NCBI RefSeq assembly: GCF_900639875.1
Contig: NZ_CAAAIA010000003.1
Coordinates: forward strand, 1-64,000
Origin: Legionella impletisoli
GTDB lineage: Bacteria > Pseudomonadota > Gammaproteobacteria > Legionellales > Legionellaceae
Reading direction: 5' to 3'
Length of the DNA stretch: 64,000 bases
Part shown: positions 55,968 to 64,000 of the stretch, piece by piece
How positions within the stretch are numbered: the first letter of the stretch is position 1
Layout: each line of letters starts with the position of its first letter
Translations under genes and position numbers: made by a program
The notes under the pieces: generated by a model
The model's input: only the letters and a program-made list of their open reading frames with translations
The model's database searches: none
What the model was told of the DNA's origin: nothing

Positions 55968-56327
55968 ATGCCAAGAGTTAAACGCGGCGTTACAGCCAAA
56001 GCACGCCACAAAAAAGTATTAAAACAAGCCAAAGGATATTACGGCGCACGTAGTCGGGTGTATCGAGTTGCCAAGCAGGCGGTAATCAAAGCGGGTCAAT
56101 ACGCTTATCGCGACCGTCGTCAGAAGAAACGCCAGTTTCGTGCACTTTGGATCACTCGAATCAATGCACAGGCTAGAGAATGCGGCATATCTTACAGTCA
56201 ATTGATCAATGGGCTTAAGAAAGCACAAATCGAATTAGATCGAAAAGTATTGGCGGATATGGCAGTACACGATAAAGTGGCTTTTGCCGCGATCGCAGAC
56301 CAGGCTAAAGCAGCGCTTGCCTCCTAA
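55968..56327 (+). CDS. rplT: 50S ribosomal protein L20
   Basis: L20 (119 aa) is an early assembly protein and in E. coli represses rpmI-rpl[26 protein letters not shown] and [27 protein letters not shown] segments, given as landmarks in part, match the family. ATG 55968 follows AGAGGAGA. Confidence 0.97.
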   Translation: MPRVKRGVTAKARHKKVLKQAKGYYGARSRVYRVAKQAVIKAGQYAYRDRRQKKRQFRALWITRINAQARECGISYSQLINGLKKAQIELDRKVLADMAVHDKVAFAAIADQAKAALAS

Positions 56328-56353
56328 ACCTGGAAGGCGAATCATGAACAAGG

Positions 56354-56467
56354 GTTAATTTGATTTTTTGTAAGCTGAGCTATGGATTACTAATACATAC
56401 CTAGCTTACCTTTCATCGAGAAGCATCTCATCGCCTTATGGCAAAGTGAATGTTAAATCAAATTAAC
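56354..56467 (+). other. Structured region between rplT and pheS
   Basis: A perfect 13-bp inverted repeat GTTAATTTGATTT (56354-56366) / AAATCAAATTAAC (56455-56467) encloses about 88 nt that hold a second stem GTAAGCT/AGCTTAC (56370-56376 with 56403-56409) and a small GAGA/TCTC hairpin. A terminator follows at once. The layout could be an attenuating leader of pheST or a palindromic repeat. No Phe-rich leader peptide like E. coli PheM was found. Confidence 0.6.
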
Positions 56468-56475
56468 TTTATTCT

Positions 56476-56499
56476 AAGGAGGCATTTGCCTCTTTTTTT
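56476..56499 (+). terminator. Terminator before pheS
   Basis: A stem GAGGC/GCCTC with loop ATTT, extended by A-T and G-T pairs, followed by seven Ts. It either ends thrS-infC-rpmI-rplT or acts as an attenuator for pheST. Confidence 0.8.
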
Positions 56500-56508
56500 A
56501 TTTTAAGG

Positions 56509-57693
<1,185 letters not shown>

Positions 57694-57694
57694 C

Positions 57695-57787
57695 CTAAAT
57701 GCGGCTGTTTAATCGTGACAAGAGCAGTTAGTGTGCTGAAGTGTCAGTGCAGTAGGTGGTCGAAATAGATTCAACCGCCGCATTTAG
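57695..57787. repeat. Inverted repeat between pheS and pheT
   Basis: CTAAATGCGGC (57695-57705) and its exact complement GCCGCATTTAG (57777-57787) enclose 71 nt with no ORF. It fills most of the 123-nt gap between two genes that in many bacteria are only a few nt apart. It could be a small palindromic element or an mRNA structure. Confidence 0.65.
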
Positions 57788-57816
57788 TTTAATCCCCAAA
57801 TAAGCTAGGAATGTCA

Positions 57817-60195
57817 ATGAAAGTAAGTGAATCGTGGTTACGTGAATGGGTTAATCCAGCCTTAACAGCCCAAGAGCTGGCTGCCCAGTTGACTATGGCA
57901 GGTTTAGAAGTTGATGCGGTTAATCCGGTGGCAGGTGATTTCACCAACGTTGTTGTGGCAGAAGTGGTTAGTACGGAACCGCACCCACAAGCAGACAAGT
58001 TAACGATATGCCGGGTGAATACGAATGAGGGTGCTCCTTGCACGGTGGTGTGCGGGGCATCTAATGTTCGCCGTGGCTTAAAGGTTGCGTTAGCCAAACT
58101 GGGAGCAACTTTGCCAGGCGGATTCAAAATTAAAGAGGTAAAACTTCGAGGGCAGCTCTCGCAAGGAATGCTTTGTTCTGCCTCAGAATTAGCCCTTGAG
58201 GAGAGCTCAGAAGGTATTATGGAGTTACCCGAGGATGCTCCAGTAGGCATGGATATACGCGAGTATATGACTCTAAATGATCATATTCTAGATATCGATC
58301 TTACGCCTAATCGTGCAGATTGTTTTAGCATTTTGGGCGTTGCACGTGAGGCCGCTGCCTTAAACCATCTTACTTTGACGTCTATTCCCGCAAAAACGAT
58401 ACCAGCACAGATTGAGCAATCATTACCTATTGATGCCAAAGCGCCAAATGCTTGTCCACAATATTATGGTCGAGTCATTAAAGACATAAATCCCCATGCA
58501 GTAACCCCTTTATGGTTAAAGGAACGGTTGCGGCGTGGTGGAATTCGTTCACTTCATCCGGTGGTGGATGTAACGAATTATGTCATGTTGGAGTTAGGGC
58601 AACCTATGCATGCCTTTGATCTGGATGCTCTAGACAAAGCAATAGAAATTCGATATGCCCGTGAAGGTGAAACGTTAATGCTTCTAGATGGCCAGGAAGT
58701 AGAGCTTTCTCCTGCAGTCTTGTTGATTGCTGATAAATCTAAGCCTTTAGCAATGGCTGGAATTATGGGAGGCGAATCCTCAGCGGTTCATCCTCAAACC
58801 ACGAATCTATTCTTAGAAAGTGCTTATTTTAACCCCGTTGCGATAGCAGGCGTTGCCCGCCAATATGGTCTTTGTACCGATTCTTCTCAACGCTTCGAAC
58901 GCGGAGTTGATCCGGCATTGCAACGCATTGCAATGGAACGCGCTACGGAATTATTACAAGACATCGTAGGGGGCCAAGCCGGACCCTTAACCTCATTTAA
59001 TGAACCCAACGCATTACCACCTGCCGTTGATATTACCTTTAATCCAAATCGCGTAGAGCAACTCACAGGGGTTCAATTATCCGATACAGAAATGAAAGCT
59101 ATTCTTAACCATCTAGGGATGCAAGTTGATAGCAAAGAGCCGTTATGGAAAGTCCGGGTGCCTTCTCATCGGTTTGATATCGCACTGGAAGTGGATTTAA
59201 TTGAAGAAATTATTCGATTAAATGGTTATGATGCGATTTCAGCCCAACCGATGATGATACAGGCAGAGGCCGGTGTCGAAAATCAAACTGAACAAATGAT
59301 TACCAGAGTATCACGCTTTCTGAGTCACCGAGGATATCATGAAACCATCAGCTACAGTTTTGTGGATCCTGAATTACAGGCGATTCTCTATCCCGAATCT
59401 TCTACTCTAAAACTTTTAAATCCCATTTCACAAGAATTGTCTGAGATGAGAGCTGGTATGTGGCCTGGATTGATTGCGTCAATGATTTACAATCTACACC
59501 GTCAACAAACCGCAATTAAGCTCTTTGAGGCCGGCGTGGTTTTTGATATGGAATCCGGGGAATTAAAAGAACAACCTTGCATTGCCGGGCTTCTGGTTGG
59601 TGAGAAGGGCGCTTTAAATTGGTCAGAACAAACGAGACCTTTCGATCTATTTGATTTAAAGGGTGATTTAGAAGCTTTATTTGATCATTTAAATATAGAT
59701 TGCCTAGAATTTAGGGCGAAGAAACATCCAGCGTTACATCCTGGCAAAGCGGCAGGCATTTATCTCAATCAAAACCAAGTCGGCTGGCTCGGCGTGCTTC
59801 ATCCTAAAATTGTCGATGAGCTAGATTTTAACGGTGAGGTATTATTGTTTGAGCTCAAGATTAACGTATTAACTCAACCAAGCCCTATACATTATCAATC
59901 GATTTCAAAATACCCTCAGATAAGAAGGGACTTATCATTGTTGGTTGATGCCAGTATCCCTGTTTCAGATATTGAGAAAACCATTCAATCAGTGGTTAAT
60001 GCAACTTGGTTAAAAGGATTCGATGTATTTGATGTATACACCGGTGTTAATATTCCGAAAGGTAAGAAAAGCGTTGCCATTGCGTTAACTCTACAGGATG
60101 CAACCCGCACGTTAGTTGACTCTGAGATCAATGCTGTGATCAGTGCTATAATAAAATCGTTGGAAGAACAATTTGAAATAATATTGAGGGACTAA
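57817..60195 (+). CDS. pheT: Phenylalanyl-tRNA synthetase beta subunit
   Basis: PheT (792 aa) holds the tRNA and edits mischarged Tyr. Domains in order: EMAP/OB-like tRNA-binding domain ([20 protein letters not shown], residues 40-150), B3/B4 editing domain ([20 protein letters not shown]), B5, the catalytic-like core, and the C-terminal FDX-ACB anticodon domain ([15 protein letters not shown]). ATG 57817 has AGGA 6 nt upstream; ATG 57811 would sit on that site. Confidence 0.97.
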   Translation: MKVSESWLREWVNPALTAQELAAQLTMAGLEVDAVNPVAGDFTNVVVAEVVSTEPHPQADKLTICRVNTNEGAPCTVVCGASNVRRGLKVALAKLGATLPGGFKIKEVKLRGQLSQGMLCSASELALEESSEGIMELPEDAPVGMDIREYMTLNDHILDIDLTPNRADCFSILGVAREAAALNHLTLTSIPAKTIPAQIEQSLPIDAKAPNACPQYYGRVIKDINPHAVTPLWLKERLRRGGIRSLHPVVDVTNYVMLELGQPMHAFDLDALDKAIEIRYAREGETLMLLDGQEVELSPAVLLIADKSKPLAMAGIMGGESSAVHPQTTNLFLESAYFNPVAIAGVARQYGLCTDSSQRFERGVDPALQRIAMERATELLQDIVGGQAGPLTSFNEPNALPPAVDITFNPNRVEQLTGVQLSDTEMKAILNHLGMQVDSKEPLWKVRVPSHRFDIALEVDLIEEIIRLNGYDAISAQPMMIQAEAGVENQTEQMITRVSRFLSHRGYHETISYSFVDPELQAILYPESSTLKLLNPISQELSEMRAGMWPGLIASMIYNLHRQQTAIKLFEAGVVFDMESGELKEQPCIAGLLVGEKGALNWSEQTRPFDLFDLKGDLEALFDHLNIDCLEFRAKKHPALHPGKAAGIYLNQNQVGWLGVLHPKIVDELDFNGEVLLFELKINVLTQPSPIHYQSISKYPQIRRDLSLLVDASIPVSDIEKTIQSVVNATWLKGFDVFDVYTGVNIPKGKKSVAIALTLQDATRTLVDSEINAVISAIIKSLEEQFEIILRD

Positions 60196-60197
60196 AC

Positions 60198-60494
60198 GTG
60201 AATGCACTGAGTAAAGCAATAATTGCAGAATCTTTATCCAACGAAGTTGGACTGGCTAAACCAGATGCCAAAGAAATGGTCGAATTATTTTTTGAAGAAA
60301 TTCGAAAGGCTCTGGAAAGCGGACATCATGTTAAATTATCTGGATTTGGTAATTTTATTTTACGAGATAAGAGCCGACGTCCGGGTAGAAATCCAAAAAC
60401 CGGCCAAGAAATTCCGGTCAAAGAACGACGGGTGGTAACCTTTAAAGCAGGCTTAAAGCTTAAATCTAAGGTTGAGCAAAAGTCAAAAGGGTAA
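60198..60494 (+). CDS. ihfA: Integration host factor alpha subunit
   Basis: IHF alpha (98 aa) bends DNA as a heterodimer with IHF beta. The HU/IHF arm motif [21 protein letters not shown], with the intercalating Pro, is present. GTG 60198 lies 2 nt behind pheT, with GAGGG upstream; pheST-ihfA is the normal gammaproteobacterial order. Confidence 0.97.
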   Translation: MNALSKAIIAESLSNEVGLAKPDAKEMVELFFEEIRKALESGHHVKLSGFGNFILRDKSRRPGRNPKTGQEIPVKERRVVTFKAGLKLKSKVEQKSKG

Positions 60495-60522
60495 TTATTA
60501 ATAAGCTTGAAGGGTTGATTGA

Positions 60523-60843
60523 TTGTCTCATTACGCTAAGCATATTTTTATTTGTACGAACCAGAAAGCGCCTGGCAAAACCTGCTGTGCCAATCATGGT
60601 GGTGAGCCTTTTTTTGATTATTTAAAATCTAAGCTAAAAAAAATGGAGCTCCATGGGCCCGGTAAAATCCGCGTGAGTAAATCAGGGTGTCTCGGGCGTT
60701 GCAGTCTTGGTCCCTGTTTGGTGGTCTATCCAGAAGGCGTATGGTATAATTACGCGTCACTTGATGACATCGACGAAATTATTAATAGCCATTTAGTACA
60801 GGGGCAACCAGTACAGCGGCTCTTGATTGATTCGGTGTTTTAA
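60523..60843 (+). CDS. Thioredoxin-like 2Fe-2S ferredoxin
   Basis: A 106-aa protein of the thioredoxin-like [2Fe-2S] ferredoxin family. Cluster-ligand cysteines are seen in ICTNQKAPGKTCC near the start and SGCLGRCSLGPC in the middle, followed by VVYPEGVWY. Its electron partner is not known. The start is TTG 60523 behind AAGGG, giving MSHYAKHIFICTNQ like other family members. It lies between ihfA and rplM with no overlap. Confidence 0.85.
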   Translation: MSHYAKHIFICTNQKAPGKTCCANHGGEPFFDYLKSKLKKMELHGPGKIRVSKSGCLGRCSLGPCLVVYPEGVWYNYASLDDIDEIINSHLVQGQPVQRLLIDSVF

Positions 60844-60887
60844 GGAACGTTATGGGCTACATCCCAATTAATTTTTTCTTTTTCTTG

Positions 60888-60926
60888 CCTACAAAATGGT
60901 AAATTTAAAAATTTTTACTTGTAGGT
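60888..60926 (+). other. Hairpin overlapping the rplM promoter
   Basis: CCTACAA (60888-60894) pairs with TTGTAGG (60920-60926) around an A/T-rich core that can also pair (GTAAA/TTTAC). It covers the proposed -35 box of rplM and may instead be a weak terminator for the ferredoxin gene. Confidence 0.4.
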
Positions 60927-60948
60927 TGATCTACTTTTGGTTAAAATC
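60920..60948 (+). promoter_or_regulatory. Candidate promoter of rplM-rpsI
   Basis: -35 TTGTAG (60920-60925) and -10 TAAAAT (60943-60948) with a 17-bp spacer, 52 nt before rplM. Confidence 0.55.
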
Positions 60949-60999
60949 GCCCGTCCAAGTATAAAAGATTACCAACAATGGCGGTACGGAGTTAAGTTG

Positions 61000-61434
61000 A
61001 TGAAAACATTCAGCGCCAAGCCACACGAAGTCAAGCGTGACTGGTATGTGGTTGATGCAAGCGATAAAACATTAGGTCGCTTGGCAACAGAAATTGCTCG
61101 TCGTTTACGCGGCAAGCATAAAGCAGAGTATACACCACATGTGGATACTGGTGATTACATTGTGGTGACCAATGCCGAGAAAGTGACCGTAACCGGTCGA
61201 AAGTCTAGCGATAAGATTTATTATAGCCACTCAGGTTTTCCTGGTGGTATCAAGTCGATTTCTTTCGAAAAGTTACAGGAAAAAAATCCTGTTCAAATTA
61301 TTGAAAATGCTGTGAAGGGCATGTTGCCCAAAAACCCATTGGGTCGTGAAATGTATCGTAAACTCAAAGTTTATGCTGGTTCAGAGCACCCACATGCTGC
61401 ACAGCAACCTAAGCAACTAGAGATTGAGGAATAA
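61000..61434 (+). CDS. rplM: 50S ribosomal protein L13
   Basis: L13 (144 aa) is an early 50S assembly protein. [20 protein letters not shown]-type start, the signature [24 protein letters not shown] are present. ATG 61000, 8 nt behind CGGAG, gives this start; the open frame to 60937 is not conserved. Paired with rpsI as usual. Confidence 0.97.
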   Translation: MKTFSAKPHEVKRDWYVVDASDKTLGRLATEIARRLRGKHKAEYTPHVDTGDYIVVTNAEKVTVTGRKSSDKIYYSHSGFPGGIKSISFEKLQEKNPVQIIENAVKGMLPKNPLGREMYRKLKVYAGSEHPHAAQQPKQLEIEE

Positions 61435-61439
61435 GTATT

Positions 61440-61871
61440 ATGGCTGATAAGCAGCAATACTATGGAACCGGCCGCAGAAAAAGCTCCACAGCCCGCGTAT
61501 TCTTGCGTCCTGGTAAAGGCGAAATTCAAATTAATAATCGCCCATTAGAAGAATATTTTGGTCGTGAAACATCATGCATGGTGGTTCGTCAGCCTTTAGA
61601 AACGGTTGACGTTTTAAATAAATTTGATATTTATGCAACCGTTGAAGGTGGTGGTATTTCTGGCCAGGCTGGTGCAATTCGTTTAGGGATTGCTAGAGCA
61701 TTGGTTGAGTATGATGAGCATGATCTACCTGAAGACGCTGAGGCAAGCGCTGATTCTTTCCGTAGAAAATTACGAGCTCGCGGCTTGTTAACGCGTGATC
61801 CTCGTCGTGTTGAACGAAAGAAAGTTGGTTTGCACGGCGCACGTCGCGCAACACAATACTCCAAGCGCTAA
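61440..61871 (+). CDS. rpsI: 30S ribosomal protein S9
   Basis: S9 (143 aa) places its C-terminal tail near the P-site tRNA anticodon. [19 protein letters not shown] at the start, and the end [26 protein letters not shown], noted by its last residues QYSKR, match the family, including the final Lys-Arg. ATG 61440 is behind TTGAGGAA. Confidence 0.97.
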   Translation: MADKQQYYGTGRRKSSTARVFLRPGKGEIQINNRPLEEYFGRETSCMVVRQPLETVDVLNKFDIYATVEGGGISGQAGAIRLGIARALVEYDEHDLPEDAEASADSFRRKLRARGLLTRDPRRVERKKVGLHGARRATQYSKR

Positions 61872-61884
61872 TTGGTGTAATTAT

Positions 61885-61914
61885 AAAAAGCCCCGCCTAT
61901 GCGGGGTTTTTTTT
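61885..61914 (+). terminator. Terminator after rpsI
   Basis: A stem CCCCGC/GCGGGG with loop CTAT, preceded by As and followed by eight Ts. Confidence 0.93.
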
Positions 61915-62057
61915 GCATTCTAATTTCCGAGTTGTAGGCTTGTACTTCACCCGTATTTTATGATTGAAATGTTTGTGAGCGTACGTTCGCCGTTTTCAAA
62001 GGGCTCATTCTTTGATATAAATGGTTTTATCGTTTTTAAAATCAGGATGATGCATCT

Positions 62058-62675
62058 GTGAATGACAAAACCGATCCAACCCCAGAAATGGAACCAGATG
62101 AAGAGCTGGTGGATGAACAGCGTCGCCAATTTTTATTAACCTCAACTGGTGTTTTAGGAGGGATTGGTGCGTTGTGTGCGTTAACTCCTTTTGTTTCATC
62201 CTGGATGCCGAGCGCGAAAGCACAAGCTGCTGGAGCGCCCGTTGAGGTCGATTTAAGTAAATTAGAACCTGGTCAACAGATTACAGTCGAATGGCGAGGA
62301 AAACCCGTTTGGATTATCCGTCGCACTAAAGAAATGCTTGAAGGCTTAGATGATCATGATGTCCTGCTAAGAGATCCTAAATCGTTGGTTGATCAGCAGC
62401 CTGAATATGCTAAGAATGAATTTCGCTCGATTAAACCCGAATATTTAGTATTGATTGGGATCTGTACTCATTTAGGCTGCATTCCAAAATATAAACCCTA
62501 TGAACAGGAACTTGGTCCACAATGGCCGGGAGGTTTTTATTGTCCTTGTCATGGTTCAAGTTTTGATCTGGCGGGGAGAGTGTTTAAAAATGTGCCCGCG
62601 CCGATTAATCTAGCGGTGCCCCCCTACCGATTTGTTAACGACCATGTCATTATTATTGGTGAAGACAAAGCATAA
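62058..62675 (+). CDS. petA: Ubiquinol-cytochrome c reductase Rieske iron-sulfur subunit
   Basis: The Rieske protein (205 aa) carries electrons from quinol to cytochrome c1 in the bc1 complex. A twin-arginine type signal anchor RRQFLLTSTGVLGG (22-35) leads into the membrane helix. The [2Fe-2S] motifs are CTHLGC (Cys136, His138, Cys141) and CPCHGS (Cys162, Cys164, His165). GTG 62058 has AGGATGATG upstream. Followed by petB at 17 nt. Confidence 0.96.
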   Translation: MNDKTDPTPEMEPDEELVDEQRRQFLLTSTGVLGGIGALCALTPFVSSWMPSAKAQAAGAPVEVDLSKLEPGQQITVEWRGKPVWIIRRTKEMLEGLDDHDVLLRDPKSLVDQQPEYAKNEFRSIKPEYLVLIGICTHLGCIPKYKPYEQELGPQWPGGFYCPCHGSSFDLAGRVFKNVPAPINLAVPPYRFVNDHVIIIGEDKA

Positions 62676-62692
62676 GGCGTTAAGGAGTAATT

Positions 62693-63904
62693 ATGAATGG
62701 ACTGCTGAACTGGGTGAATGATCGCTTTCCCTTGGTGTCAACTTGGAAAGCACATTTCAGCGAATATTATGCTCCTAAGAATTTTAATTTCTATTACTAT
62801 TTCGGTTCTTTGGCCATCGTGGTTTTAGCCAATCAGTTAATAACTGGCTTATGGCTTACGATGTTTTATACTCCGACCGCAGCTGAGGCGTTTAATTCCG
62901 TCGAGTACATCATGAGAGATGTGAATTACGGCTGGATCTTACGGTATCTGCATTCCACAGGCGCTTCGGCTTTTTTCATTGTGATCTACATCCATATGTT
63001 TCGGGGTTTACTCTATGGGTCTTATCAAAAGCCACGAGAATTGGTATGGCTGCTTGGCGTGTTGTTATTTATTCTCCTTCTAGCAGAAGCATTTTTTGGT
63101 TATCTTCTACCTTGGGGGCAGATGTCCTATTGGGGCGCTCAAGTGATTACTTCTTTGTTTGGTGCTATACCATTTGTAGGGGATACGCTAGTGGTGTGGT
63201 TACGAGGGGACTACAACATTTCAACAGCCACATTACAACGCTTTTTTGCCTTGCATGTTTTTGGTGTTCCCATGTTGTTTTTGCTGTTGGTCTATTTACA
63301 TATTATCGCGTTGCATAAAGTTGGGTCAAACAATCCAGAAGGCATTGAAATTAAACAGTATAAAGATGCAGAAGGTAGGCCGCTGGATGGTATTCCATTT
63401 CATCCATATTACACCGTGAAAGATTTTTTTGGCATGATTGTCTTTTTAATCTTGTTTTTTGGTGTTGTATTTTTTGCTCCAGAAATGGGGGGCTACTTTC
63501 TTGAGCATTCCAATTTCACTCCCGCAAATCCCTTAACCACACCGGAACATATTGCACCGGTTTGGTATATGACCCCCTATTATGCCATGTTAAGAGCTGT
63601 TCCGGATAAATTATCAGGCGTGCTTATCATGTTTGCATCGATTATTATTTTCTTTTTTGTACCTTGGTTGGATAAGAGTCCAGTACGCTCTATGCGCTAT
63701 AAAGGATATTATTCAAGAGGAATGTTAGCGGCATTTGTCGTGAGTTTTATTATTTTAGCGTATCTCGGAACAGAGGTTGTTACACCAGTAAAACTATGGT
63801 TAGCTAGAATCTGTACGTTCCTATATTTTGCTTATTTTTTGTTGATGCCTCTTTACAGTCGTATTGAATCTCATGAAACCGTGCCAAAGAGGATATCATC
63901 ATGA
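62693..63904 (+). CDS. petB: Ubiquinol-cytochrome c reductase cytochrome b
   Basis: Cytochrome b (403 aa) holds the two b hemes and both quinone sites of the bc1 complex. Eight or more membrane helices are visible. Heme ligands are His87 and His101 (RYLHSTGAS, IYIHMFRG) and His188 and His203 (FFALHVFG, VYLHIIALH). The Qo loop reads PVWY where mitochondria have PEWY, a variant found in many beta- and gammaproteobacteria. ATG 62693 follows AAGGAGTA. The stop overlaps petC. Confidence 0.97.
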   Translation: MNGLLNWVNDRFPLVSTWKAHFSEYYAPKNFNFYYYFGSLAIVVLANQLITGLWLTMFYTPTAAEAFNSVEYIMRDVNYGWILRYLHSTGASAFFIVIYIHMFRGLLYGSYQKPRELVWLLGVLLFILLLAEAFFGYLLPWGQMSYWGAQVITSLFGAIPFVGDTLVVWLRGDYNISTATLQRFFALHVFGVPMLFLLLVYLHIIALHKVGSNNPEGIEIKQYKDAEGRPLDGIPFHPYYTVKDFFGMIVFLILFFGVVFFAPEMGGYFLEHSNFTPANPLTTPEHIAPVWYMTPYYAMLRAVPDKLSGVLIMFASIIIFFFVPWLDKSPVRSMRYKGYYSRGMLAAFVVSFIILAYLGTEVVTPVKLWLARICTFLYFAYFLLMPLYSRIESHETVPKRISS

Positions 63905-64000
63905 AAAAAATCCTTTTATTAATCGCACTCGCAGTGAATTCAATAGCTCATGCAGCAGATGCTGAAATTGATTGGCATGAAGTTAAAATTAATTTGTCGA
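63901..64000 (+). CDS. petC: Cytochrome c1 (partial, 5' end)
   Basis: The first 33 codons of a protein that runs out of the window. It has a Sec signal peptide (MKKILLLIALAVNSIAHAA) and then EIDWHEVKINLS. The ATG overlaps the petB stop in ATGA. The position and N-terminus fit cytochrome c1 of the bc1 complex; the heme-binding CxxCH lies outside the window. Confidence 0.85.
   Translation, partial: MKKILLLIALAVNSIAHAADAEIDWHEVKINLS

Noticed and set aside
57789-58250. Antisense 153-codon frame over the pheT start
   Set aside because: Shadow of the conserved PheT reading frame with no ribosome site.
63550-63580. PVWY instead of PEWY in cytochrome b as a defect
   Set aside because: The variant is found in many beta- and gammaproteobacterial cytochrome b proteins.

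Overview
The window comes from a gammaproteobacterium that looks like a member of the Legionellales, most probably a Legionella-type organism. That placement is an inference from the gene order (rrn, tRNA cluster, tufB, secE-nusG, rplKAJL-rpoBC, str, S10, spc and alpha operons in one run), the low GC, the four-cysteine long form of S14, the insert in S7, an lptM-dapF pair, and a very-long-chain acyl lipid A type gene set just after the ribosomal block. No species can be named from the sequence alone.

Region 1 (1-5.7 kb): 3' end of 16S rRNA, a spacer with a single tRNA-Ile, 23S and 5S rRNA with their processing stem and a terminator, then tRNA-Thr(TGT), tRNA-Tyr, tRNA-Gly(TCC), tRNA-Thr(GGT), the first EF-Tu gene and tRNA-Trp. 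The 23S gene carries a structured insertion of about 114 nt in helix 68. Region 2 (5.7-17.6 kb): secE-nusG, rplK-rplA, rplJ-rplL behind an L10 leader, rpoB-rpoC. Region 3 (17.7-35.5 kb): rpsL-rpsG-fusA-tufA joined with no leader to the S10, spc and alpha clusters (rpsJ to rplQ), ended by a strong terminator.

Region 4 (35.8-44.0 kb) is accessory. It holds a small secreted protein, ssb and a YajR-type MFS transporter on the minus strand, and then a co-directional set: FabL-type enoyl-ACP reductase, AcpXL-type acyl carrier protein, double-hotdog dehydratase, ketoacyl synthase, a second synthase whose active-site Cys is His, and an LpxL/HtrB-family acyltransferase. The last five overlap each other, and the set parallels the rhizobial acpXL-fabZXL-fabF2XL-fabF1XL-lpxXL locus for very-long-chain lipid A acyl groups. 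The acyltransferase tail is encoded by a 7-bp tandem repeat. Region 5 (44.0-49.6 kb): trkH, trkA, dapF and lptM on the minus strand, then a secreted alpha/beta hydrolase, ratA and rnfH.

Region 6 (49.7-52.7 kb) is a light-sensing cassette: a phytochrome with a GGDEF output, the heme oxygenase that makes its biliverdin, and a convergent stand-alone response regulator. Region 7 (52.7-64 kb): tRNA-Val, thrS-infC-rpmI-rplT-pheS-pheT-ihfA, a thioredoxin-like 2Fe-2S ferredoxin, rplM-rpsI, and petA-petB plus the start of petC of the cytochrome bc1 complex.

Several small palindromic or repeated elements sit in the spacers: an inverted pair of about 57 bp at 35.6 and 39.1 kb, a 146-bp element before tRNA-Val, a 160-bp MITE-like hairpin directly before pheS, and an inverted repeat between pheS and pheT. 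No transposase gene, CRISPR array or prophage was seen. No stretch over 300 bases lacks an annotated gene or RNA.
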